Below are positions 1-7,700 of a stretch of DNA of 44,360 bases, one piece after another; position 1 is the first letter of the stretch; every line of letters starts with the position of its first letter. Under the pieces are notes generated by a model. That model did not search any database. It was not told the origin of the DNA and saw nothing but the letters and a program-made list of their open reading frames with translations. The stretch is from JBMYRH01 sp049602155 (GTDB taxonomy: Bacteria; Myxococcota_A; UBA9042; PHBI01; JBMYRH01), in NCBI GenBank assembly GCA_049602155.1, contig JBMYRH010000039.1, positions 1 through 44,360 on the forward strand. Reading direction: 5' to 3'. Position numbers and translations under genes: made by a program.

Positions 1-774
1 GAAGACCAGCGGCCCGCCCCCATGCCCAAGCCAACGCTCGAGCGTCGGCAGCAAGACGTCGAGCACCGGCACCTGGCGGCTGTCGCCGTTCTTCGTCCCG
101 TGGTCGTAGCTCCGCTGGACGGTGATCAGGCGCTTATAAAGGTCCACATCCTGCGTTCGGAGCCCGGCCAGCTCGCCGAATCGCATCCCGGTCCAGGCCG
201 CGGTCGCATAGAGCGCATGGACGTGCTCGCCTTCTGTGCGTGCGCTCAGAAGGAAGCGATCGATGTCTTCCCTCGTCTTGAGATATCGAAAGTTCGACTG
301 CGCCTTTCGGATGGTCGGCTTTCGGATGCGCGGGACAGCCGTGAGCCAGCCGATATCGACCGCGTAGTTCAGCATCGCGATGAGCAAGGTCAGGATGTTG
401 TGAATGGTCTTGGGTGAGCGCTCGATGCGCGCGACCAGGCGGTTCACTTCAAGGGTGGTGATCTCGCTCAACGCATGGCCTGAGAAGGCCGGCATGAGGT
501 GACACTTGAGGATGCTCTCGTCGGAGTTCGCGGAGCGCTTCATCGGCGCCCGGGTCTCGAGCCACTGACGGGTGAGCGCGCTGAATAGATGGTCTTTGGG
601 CGTGGGCTGACGAAGGCCTCGTTTGACCTCGATCAACTCGAGCTCGTAGCGCCTGAGCGTCAGAAGCGCCGCCTCGTAGTCCTCGAAGGTCTCGCTTCGG
701 CGTTTGCCCTCGGCGTCCGTCCAGCGGATGCGCCACTTGCCGTAGTGTTTTCTGGGGCGGTTAGTGCGTGCCAT
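1..774 (-). CDS. Tyrosine recombinase / phage-type integrase (partial, C-terminus beyond left edge)
   Basis: Reading leftward from ATG at 774, the frame stays open to base 1, so about 258 residues are present and the C-terminal catalytic part is missing. The start MARTNRPRKHYGKWRIRW is a typical AP2-like integrase arm-binding domain. A core-binding SAM-like helical domain follows (about residues 65-150, with a segment like SPKTIHNILTLLIAMLNYA). The first catalytic box is present, TGMRFGELAGL, which holds the first catalytic Arg. The later H-x-x-R and Tyr boxes lie off the window. Such enzymes integrate and excise genomic islands, prophages or ICEs by site-specific recombination, often at tRNA 3' ends. 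An initiator tRNA gene lies 158 bases upstream in the same orientation, so the element probably extends left from here. Confident about the family; the kind of element is unknown. Confidence 0.9.
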   Translation of the reverse strand, partial: MARTNRPRKHYGKWRIRWTDAEGKRRSETFEDYEAALLTLRRYELELIEVKRGLRQPTPKDHLFSALTRQWLETRAPMKRSANSDESILKCHLMPAFSGHALSEITTLEVNRLVARIERSPKTIHNILTLLIAMLNYAVDIGWLTAVPRIRKPTIRKAQSNFRYLKTREDIDRFLLSARTEGEHVHALYATAAWTGMRFGELAGLRTQDVDLYKRLITVQRSYDHGTKNGDSRQVPVLDVLLPTLERWLGHGGGPLVF

Positions 775-810
775 GGGGGTGATGCTCCCAGAGCAAGGCA
801 CCCGGTGACG

Positions 811-837
811 CCGCAGACAGACCTGTCCTGTCTGCGG
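811..837. repeat. Perfect 10-bp inverted repeat upstream of the integrase
   Basis: CCGCAGACAG at 811-820 pairs with CTGTCTGCGG at 828-837 across a 7-base loop. It lies 37 bases upstream of the integrase start, between it and the tRNA terminator. It has no T-run, so it looks more like a protein-binding site (integrase or repressor operator) or an mRNA leader hairpin than a terminator. The role is inferred. Confidence 0.5.
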
Positions 838-849
838 TCGACGCGTGGC

Positions 850-871
850 GATTGGCCCGAGATTGGCCCGA
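850..871. repeat. Tandem 11-bp direct repeat near the att end
   Basis: GATTGGCCCGA occurs twice head-to-tail at 850-860 and 861-871, between the tRNA terminator and the integrase. Short direct repeats beside a tRNA-borne core site are what arm-type integrase binding sites look like, so these are candidate attachment-arm sites. The repeat is seen directly; the function is inferred. Confidence 0.45.
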
Positions 872-886
872 AGGCCCCCAGAACGA

Positions 887-924
887 GAAAAGGCGAGACC
901 GCAAATGTACTGCGATCTCGCCTT
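887..924 (-). terminator. Rho-independent terminator of the tRNA-fMet gene
   Basis: On the minus strand the sequence just past the tRNA folds as GGCGAGATCGC, a 9-base loop, then GCGGTCTCGCC followed by TTTTCT. This is a GC-rich stem with one mismatch and a T-run. It starts about 8 bases past the CCA end and separates tRNA transcription from the integrase. Confidence 0.75.
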
Positions 925-931
925 TGTTCGG

Positions 932-1008
<77 letters not shown>

Positions 1009-1045
1009 ACAACTTTTCAAAACCTGGTGTGAACCAGGGACCGAG

Positions 1046-1074
1046 GTTCTACGGGCAGGCGTCGGGGCTGTCAA
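1046..1074 (-). promoter_or_regulatory. Sigma-70-type promoter of tRNA-fMet
   Basis: The minus strand reads TTGACA (1074-1069), a 17-base spacer, then TAGAAC (1051-1046). That is a perfect -35 and a good -10 about 38 bases before the mature tRNA 5' end. A small hairpin (CCTGG/CCAGG, 1023-1038) sits in the 5' leader and may affect processing, or may end read-through from the oxygenase gene, which stops at 1077. Confidence 0.75.
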
Positions 1075-1076
1075 GC

Positions 1077-1991
1077 TCAGTTGTTGTCAGTTCCCTTGGG
1101 GGCCAAGTTTTGGACCGCCGCGAGGGAGGCATCGAGGCTGCTCTGGGTGCCCTTGCTGACGTTGTTGGTCAGGTCGCGGAGGTCCGCGTCCGCCGGGGGG
1201 TTCAGGTAGAAAGGCATCGAGTAACGGTCCGGCGCCGCGTCGAAGGGCGCGATGACGCGGTGAGCCGTGGCGGGGAAGAGCCCACCCGTCAGCCGCGCCA
1301 TGAGCTTGCCCGTGTTCAACACGATCTGACCGGGCATCGGCTCGACAGGTAGCCAATCGCCATTGGCCAGCAAGAGCTCGATGCCGCGGCCCGTCGTCTC
1401 GGGGAGCAGGCTGATGAGGCTGTCATCCTCGTGCGGGACCGCCCAGGTGCCATGCGCCGCCATCGACGCCGGAGCCGGGTAGCGGGTCAAGCTCAAGATG
1501 GAGTCACCACCCGTGGCGAGGCTCGTCAGCAGCTGGGGCTCGATCTCCAAGTAGACCGCGATGACCTCAAGGAGGCTCTCACTCGTCGCCCGGAGCGCCG
1601 TCCAGAGGCGGTGGCAAGCGTGGCGAAGCTGAGGGACCTCGGTGGGCCATATGTTCTTCCCCAGCGTCTTATATCGCGGATCAGAGCTGACAAGCTCAGG
1701 GCCCGCATCCCACTGCTCGCGCGCGTCTACACCACCCAGCGGGGTGTAACCACGGAGGCCCTCCTCGCGAGCCCGTTCATAGCGGCGCTTACACGTCCGC
1801 GGCAGCGCGAAGAAGGACTTCATCGCCGTGTGCGTGTCCGCGATGGTGAAGTGATCCACACCATGAGACGCGACACCGACAAAGCCGAACTCAACCAAGG
1901 CGCTGCCGAGATCGGCGGCGACCTCTTCTCGGGTCTCTTTGTCGCCCGTGCGAAAGGACTGCAGGTCAATAACTGGGATCGTCTGTTCCAT
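1077..1991 (-). CDS. 2-oxoglutarate/Fe(II)-dependent dioxygenase, isopenicillin-N-synthase-like
   Basis: This 304-aa protein begins IPVIDLQSF, the usual N-terminal (DIOX_N) opening of plant/bacterial 2OG-Fe(II) oxygenases and IPNS. The iron facial triad is visible as H187-x-D189 (in AVPHEDDSLISLL) and H244 (in ATAHRV). The 2-oxoglutarate-binding RxS is R256-Y-S258. The length matches the family (about 300-340 aa). These enzymes hydroxylate, desaturate or cyclise small molecules, but the substrate cannot be told from sequence. The ATG at 1991 follows a strong AAGGAGG site. It lies 69 bases downstream of the GT2 gene on the same strand, so the two could be co-transcribed. It ends just before the tRNA promoter. 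Confidence 0.88.
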   Translation of the reverse strand: MEQTIPVIDLQSFRTGDKETREEVAADLGSALVEFGFVGVASHGVDHFTIADTHTAMKSFFALPRTCKRRYERAREEGLRGYTPLGGVDAREQWDAGPELVSSDPRYKTLGKNIWPTEVPQLRHACHRLWTALRATSESLLEVIAVYLEIEPQLLTSLATGGDSILSLTRYPAPASMAAHGTWAVPHEDDSLISLLPETTGRGIELLLANGDWLPVEPMPGQIVLNTGKLMARLTGGLFPATAHRVIAPFDAAPDRYSMPFYLNPPADADLRDLTNNVSKGTQSSLDASLAAVQNLAPKGTDNN

Positions 1992-2060
1992 GACGCCTCC
2001 TTACCTTAGAAGGATAGGAGCGGTCTCGGGGGACGTCGTTTTTTTAAGATCTTTGGTGCC

Positions 2061-3245
2061 TTAGGCCCGAGTCATCCAGCCGTTTCGACGCACCGTCAAC
2101 GTCGCGAAGGGCTGCACCCAAGGGAGGGCCAAGAGCGCAAACCACGCGTAGAGCAGCGCGAAGCCAGCATCCCAGCTGCGCTCACTCCGCAAGAAGATGA
2201 CACCGTAGAGGAGCGCGATGCCCGTCGTGACCACCAGGGCTTGCATCAGGCCCCACGGATGCAGCGTGCCGACCGTAACCACGATCGCGAGGGTGACCAC
2301 CCGGGCGAGGACCGTCAGCGGCTGTAACAGGGCGTCCAACAGGACCAGGGTCCCGACCAGTGGACCGAGGCGCATCGCCCGCGCCGGCGCATAGTGGAGG
2401 GCGCGCAGCCCCTCGCGGGTCGCCGACCGACCCCAGCGGATGTACATCTTGCAGAGCCCCGCATAGGTCGACGGCACGATCGTCTCGACCAGCGCCGTGG
2501 ACTGATAGACCGCATCGTGGCCAAGGGAGAGCACCAAGTTGGTCATCGCGTGGTCGTCACCGTTGGTGCAATGGGCCCCAAGGAAGCGCTGGTCACGCCA
2601 AGCCTCTAGGTGCGGGGCGATGACCGACACCCGGTACGCCTGAAGCGCGCCAGGGCAGCACCAGACCGTCTTCAAGACGCTCTGATAGGCCCGGATGAAG
2701 TCGAAGCCGAGGATGTAGCGCACGCCCAGCATGCGCGTGAGCAGGTTCTGCCCTCGGTTGTGGGCGGTGACCTTGCCGGCGACCGCTGCGACCCCTGGGC
2801 GGTTCGCTAGGGGGGCGACGAGCGCTGCGAGGCTGTCCGGCGGGACGATGGAGTCACTGTCGACCGTCGCGACCACCTCGGCGCCGCGCGCGTGCGCCGC
2901 CGTGAAACCTGCGTAGAGCGCATGCCGTTTGCCACGGTTCTGCGGCAAGGTCAGGACCGTGACACGCTCGCCGACGGCAGCGCACCGGATGTGATGCGCC
3001 GTGTCGTCCGTGGAGCCATCGTCGACGACGATGAGGTGCAGCCGGTCTTGCGGATAGTCACTGGCCAGCACGCTGTCGATGGCGCGGCGCACCATCGGCC
3101 CCTCGTTGAAGGCTGGGATCACGACCGTCAACAGGGGCTTGGCGTCCTCTGAATGCACCGCAGTCGGGCGGTAGCGCGCCCACAGGAGCATCCGAAGCGC
3201 CAAGACGGCGCCGATGGAGGCTGCGATGGTGGAGAAGAGGAACAT
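2061..3245 (-). CDS. Membrane family-2 glycosyltransferase (processive, PgaC/IcaA-like)
   Basis: A 394-aa GT-A fold enzyme: one N-terminal membrane segment, the nucleotide-sugar site LTVVIPAFNEG with IVVDDGSTDDT, the metal-binding DSD (about residues 129-131, in VATVDSDSIVPP), a GDDHAMTN segment in the usual acceptor/catalytic ED position, and YIRWGRS in place of QxxRW. Several hydrophobic C-terminal segments follow (LGPLVGTLVLLDALLQPL and others). This is the layout of processive synthases that polymerise and export polysaccharide such as poly-GlcNAc. I chose ATG at 3245, not the TTG one codon earlier, because GAGGG sits correctly spaced before it. It is the last member of the leftward SEDS-PBP run, so it may make or modify a wall or surface glycan. 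The sugar is unknown. Confidence 0.85.
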   Translation of the reverse strand: MFLFSTIAASIGAVLALRMLLWARYRPTAVHSEDAKPLLTVVIPAFNEGPMVRRAIDSVLASDYPQDRLHLIVVDDGSTDDTAHHIRCAAVGERVTVLTLPQNRGKRHALYAGFTAAHARGAEVVATVDSDSIVPPDSLAALVAPLANRPGVAAVAGKVTAHNRGQNLLTRMLGVRYILGFDFIRAYQSVLKTVWCCPGALQAYRVSVIAPHLEAWRDQRFLGAHCTNGDDHAMTNLVLSLGHDAVYQSTALVETIVPSTYAGLCKMYIRWGRSATREGLRALHYAPARAMRLGPLVGTLVLLDALLQPLTVLARVVTLAIVVTVGTLHPWGLMQALVVTTGIALLYGVIFLRSERSWDAGFALLYAWFALLALPWVQPFATLTVRRNGWMTRA

Positions 3246-3325
3246 CAACCCTCAGACGTACGAGGTCCGCATATGTTCACCGGTGGGTGGTGCGTCGCGC
3301 AAGATTCATCCGCGAGAAGGCACCG

Positions 3326-4672
3326 CTAGCTGGCGAATCGGACCTCGAGCTCTTGGCCTGCGCCGAGGTTGATGCGATCCCCGCCGCGCAGCGGCACGGG
3401 GGCCGAGTCGGTCGCGCGGACGAGGCGGCCGCCTGCAGCGCGGTGGACCTCGATGGGGAGACTGTTCGTGGCTCGGATGCGTGGCAGAGAGCCCGCGGGG
3501 CTGGGCAGGATCTCAAGCCCGTAGGGGCCCGCGACCATCAAGTCGTTGCTCAGCGACGCGCCGACCCGGACCGCGCTCTTCAGGTCCATCTTGTCCTCGC
3601 TGAGGATGCGGTTGTGCAGTCGGTCACGGAGCACCAGGATGAGCTTCGGCGTCTTGGAGTGCCCGTCCTCTGCGAGCCGCTTCGGGGCCGCCCGGAAGAG
3701 CACCCAGAACGTCCCGAGCAAGAGCATCACGAAGAGGAGCCCTGCGATGGCCCACGGCGTCCAGGCTTGGTCCCAGCTCATCACGCCCTCGTGCGCGCTG
3801 GAGGCGGTCTGCGTGGTCGGGGCCACGACCGCAGTCGCCGCCGCGCGCTTCGGGGCCGTCGCTGGTGTGTCTTGCGCGACCTTTGGGGCCTCGGGTGTTG
3901 CGATGCGCCGCACTGGCGCGAGCCAGCCCTCCATCTCCACGCGGAGCCCCTCGGCCATCGTGCCCCGCTCGAGCTTGCCCGGCGTGGTGGCGACGAAGAC
4001 CTCCCAGGTCTCGACTTTGGTGTCACTGACGATGGGGCGGAAGACGCTGACGAGCGCATGGCCGCGGAGCCAGTACGGTGGGTTGGACCAGGAGAAGTCC
4101 GGCATGTCGGCGTCTTTCCCGGCCCGACTCTCGAGGTCTCGGGTGAAGAAGACGAGGACCCGGAGGAGCTCCTCTCGGTCGGTGTTGACCGGCTGGCCCC
4201 ACTCGGCCACGGCGGCCTGAAGGAGGCCGGCGTTCATGCGCTTCCAGGTCACCCGGGCGCGGCGCTCTTCGATGCGCAGGACGAGGTCGTCGATGTCGCT
4301 CAAGTTCGTGAGCGTCATCACATCGCCGAGGCGCCTCGGGCTGCGGCCGACCTCCACCAGCTGGACGCGGTCGCCTGGACAGAGCTGACTCAGGAGGCCG
4401 CGCGCTTGCTTGGCCTCGTAAGGGCGTGCGTCGCCGTACTCACGGTGTTGGTCGAAGCCCATGACTAACGAGACAGGGCGCCGGGCGTCCTGATCACATG
4501 GTGCCGCCCAGGCCTTGGGGATCCCCTCCGCCAGCTCACCGACCTGCGTCGTCGTTGGATCGACCAACGGCGCGGTGCGGCCTCGGCGCGCCTCGCTGTC
4601 CGGCGCACTGAGCAGCGTCGCTGCGATGGTCAGTGCGACCAGCGTCAGCGTCCTGTGAGATGGGCTTCTCAT
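3326..4672 (-). CDS. Signal-peptide membrane protein with C-terminal FHA-like domain
   Basis: A 448-aa protein with a signal peptide (residues about 1-28), then an exported region of about 240 residues with alternating strand/helix character (PVSLVMGF, ELLRVLVFFTRDL). This could be a degenerate von Willebrand A fold, but there is no DxSxS metal site. A Pro/Ala/Thr-rich linker leads to one membrane helix (WAIAGLLFVMLLLGTFWVLF) and a cytoplasmic tail of about 110 residues. The tail shows RVGASLSNDLMV and later VPLRGGDRINLG, matching the first and last strands of FHA domains. FHA domains bind phosphothreonine, but the typical Ser and His of the binding site are not obvious, so it may be a structural FHA. 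It lies 64 bases downstream of the SEDS-PBP fusion and probably works with it. Confidence 0.7.
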   Translation of the reverse strand: MRSPSHRTLTLVALTIAATLLSAPDSEARRGRTAPLVDPTTTQVGELAEGIPKAWAAPCDQDARRPVSLVMGFDQHREYGDARPYEAKQARGLLSQLCPGDRVQLVEVGRSPRRLGDVMTLTNLSDIDDLVLRIEERRARVTWKRMNAGLLQAAVAEWGQPVNTDREELLRVLVFFTRDLESRAGKDADMPDFSWSNPPYWLRGHALVSVFRPIVSDTKVETWEVFVATTPGKLERGTMAEGLRVEMEGWLAPVRRIATPEAPKVAQDTPATAPKRAAATAVVAPTTQTASSAHEGVMSWDQAWTPWAIAGLLFVMLLLGTFWVLFRAAPKRLAEDGHSKTPKLILVLRDRLHNRILSEDKMDLKSAVRVGASLSNDLMVAGPYGLEILPSPAGSLPRIRATNSLPIEVHRAAGGRLVRATDSAPVPLRGGDRINLGAGQELEVRFAS

Positions 4673-4711
4673 CGTGATTAAAGATCCTCGGTGCGGACGG
4701 CGGTTTCGGCC

Positions 4712-4731
4712 AGAAAACCCACGGGTTTTCT
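4712..4731. terminator. Short terminator-like hairpin after the SEDS-PBP gene
   Basis: AGAAAACCC at 4712-4720 and GGGTTTTCT at 4723-4731 form a perfect palindrome just past the stop codon of the fusion gene. The A-tract/T-tract flanks fit a weak bidirectional terminator. The GC core is small, so it may only lower transcription into the downstream gene. Confidence 0.4.
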
Positions 4732-4736
4732 TTCGA

Positions 4737-7700
4737 TCATCGGCCCGCCGTCATGACGCCCGCAACCCCGGTATGCCGGGCGATCGACTCGACGACACCA
4801 CCGAAGGTCCGCAGCGCGACCTTTTTGTCGAGGTGACTCACGAATTCATAGCCGGCGACGATGACATATGGGTTGCGGCTCGAGGCGGGCCAGAAGCCGA
4901 CGACGAACTTGTGATCTTGCGTCTTGGGTTTGCGGCGTTGTCGAGTAGAGCCCCGCTTATCGTCGCCCTCTTCGACCCCGGGTTGGAGCCGCGTCGTCTC
5001 TCCCGTGCCCGTCTTGATGCCCATCTCGCGCCACAGAGACTCGGGGACCATCCGCTTTAGAGAGGCCGCGGTGCCACGGCGGACTGTGTCGACCATGGCC
5101 TGCTTCACGTGCCTCGCCATTGGGACCGGGACCACCTGCAGCGGGCTAGGCGTCTCGACGGTGACCTTCCGACCATCGGCGAGGTCCCGGAGGCTGCTCA
5201 CCAAGTAGGGTCGATAGTGACGGCCGTCACGGGCGGCGATGGCCCCCGTCAGGCCCACGTGGAGCAGGCTGAAGTCGGAGAAGCCGCTCAACCCGAGGCG
5301 GACGTCGTAGGTGGTGCGCCACGTGTCGTTGCCGGAGGGGAGCTCACCGATCCGCGCTCGCCAGGCGCGCAAGGGATCGCCGGACCACCGCTCGATGTCA
5401 GCTGCGTAGCGTGGGTCTGCTCCGATGACAGAGGGCAGCAGGTCCATGGGGCCCAGCGCGTCGATCCCCTCGTAGAAGCCCCGGATGCCCTCGACGCCCA
5501 CGCGACCGGCCAGGTAGGCCGCGGTCGTGTTCGTCGACTTCACGAGGAACTCGTTCAGCGTCGAGACGCCGCCGTGGAGCGCGCCGCCGTAGTTCCGGAT
5601 CGGCTCGATGGTCTCGCCTTGGAAGCTCGTCAGGCGGCCCCGCTCGACGAAGCAGCCGCGCTTGGCGTTGGGCTCATCTCCGTCTGCGCGGACGCAGAGA
5701 TCACCATGCTTATAGGTCGCGAAGTGTGCCTCAGGATCTTGAGCGGCGGCGACCACGACGCCGATCTTGGCGGTGGAGCCGACGGTCGTCGTCCGCTGCC
5801 ATGCATCTAGGCCTGCCGCGCGCGTCGGGCTCACCCGCTGTGCATCGACCGCTTTGATGACGGTCTGCACGTTCTCGGGCTCGAAGTCTGGGCAGGCGCT
5901 CGCCGCGATGATCTCGCCCTCGGGGCCGAGGATCATCGCGCGCCCTCGTGGGGCCCACTTCCAGTCCCCGTGCTCAAGGGCCTTACGTCGGAGATCCTCG
6001 CACTGCGCCGAGACCAACGTGGCCAAGTCGGCCTGCATCGCGCGGTCGAGGGTGAGCTGCACATCGACGCCCACCGCCTGGCCGTCTCGGTCGAGCATGC
6101 GCTCCGCGAGCTCGGCGTCTGCGCCATGGGCACGGTGGTGGCGACCCGACAAGAGGCGCCGGAAGACCCGGATGACGCCGCCATAGATGCCGCGGTCTGG
6201 GAACCCGTAGCCTAAGAGCGTACCGGCGGAGGGGACGTTCAGCTGCCAGCGCCGCGCGGCGTCGTCGAACCACGCCAAGGCGTCGCCGCTTCGATCCAAG
6301 AGCTTCCCTGTCTCTTTTGGGGCGTCGCGGAAGGCTGTCTTCGGGAGCGCGCGGCTGAACCGGAAGGGGTCACGGAGACCTAGGAGCTCGCCACTCCAGC
6401 CGGGCGCGAAGGCCTCCCAGTCCTGATGGAGGCGCACGACGGACGAGCCGTCGCGGTAGAAGCCACGGACCCAATGCAGGCGCTCGGAGACACCACCGTC
6501 GTCGGTGCGCAGGTTGCGGACGCGGAAGAGGCGCCGGAAGCGACGCCGCGTCAGCGGATCCCAGTCTTCGCGGGCGGCTGCGTCCCAGGGCGTGACCCAG
6601 AGGCGGCCGTCTGAGCCGGTGCCGACGAGGCCGGCCTCGGCGGCCCGCTTGAGGTCCTCGGCGAATTCGAAGTCGACCGTGCGGTCGACGGGGGCGCGGC
6701 GGCGCAGCGAGGGCGGCCCGATGAGCGTGTCTCGCCATCGGCTTAGCTCCCACCGGAAGACGGGGCGCTTGGTTGTGCGGAGGCAGATCTCGCCAGCCTG
6801 GGTTTGCTCCAAGGCCTCCGGGACCTCGTCATCTAAACGGAACCGGAGCCGCGCGTCGTCGGCCAGGCCGACCGACCAGCCTGCGGTGACGGCGACCCGC
6901 CCATCACGGGGGGCGGTCACCGGGTTCCCGCGCTCGTCGTAGAGGACAAAGCGGGCGCCGGGAGACGCTGAGGAGACCTCGAAGCGCTTTGGCGCAGTGC
7001 GCTTGACGATGAGGTGGCGCATGAAGACTGGCGCCAGCGGTAAGACGAAGTCGTTGCCGTCGACGGCCATCGCCCCGAGGCGCTCAGCCAGCCCTGCGCC
7101 GCGCTCCTCGGTGCCAGGCAAGCGGGTCCGCATCAGGCCTTCGAAGCCGAGGCGGACCCCGACCGTCTCAGCTTGATGGCGCGGGAAGCAGGCGCCGATG
7201 AGCGAGAGGGTCCCCTTTTTGTATCGCAGCTCGAGGCTGTCGAGCCGGTAGGTGCGCCCCTCTTCAAGGATGCCCGCCCAATCGGATTGCGCGACGTTGG
7301 GGACCTCCCAGACCCCTGGCACGAGGGGGCGGATACGGACGGAGTCCACGAGGCCTGGGTGGACGTGGACTTGAGGGCGGTCCGTGTAGCGGGTGTACAG
7401 CGCGTTGGACCAGAGCCCGCCGAAGACCAGGACGCCTAAGACGACGACCCACGCTCCGAAGTCGGTCGAGAGGAGGCGTAATCGACCGAGGGCGCGGCGC
7501 CACGCCAAGCGGACACCGGAGGTCGAGGGGTAGCGCCACCACGGGTCAGGCTGGCGGGGGCGTCTCAACACCTCGAGGGCTTCGGTGGGGGCCAGTGGGC
7601 CGGGGGGAGGGGCCTTACGGTGCGGCGCCGCGAGCGCCTCGTGGCTGCCCAAGACGATGAAGAGCGCCAAGATGGCGAGCAGGCCCGTCAGGAAGAAGGA

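Noticed and set aside
3287..4468. 393-aa plus-strand open frame opposite the FHA-like membrane protein
   Set aside because: Its residue mix (Arg/Glu/Asp/His) is that of a shadow frame; the minus-strand gene has a signal peptide, membrane helix and FHA-like tail.
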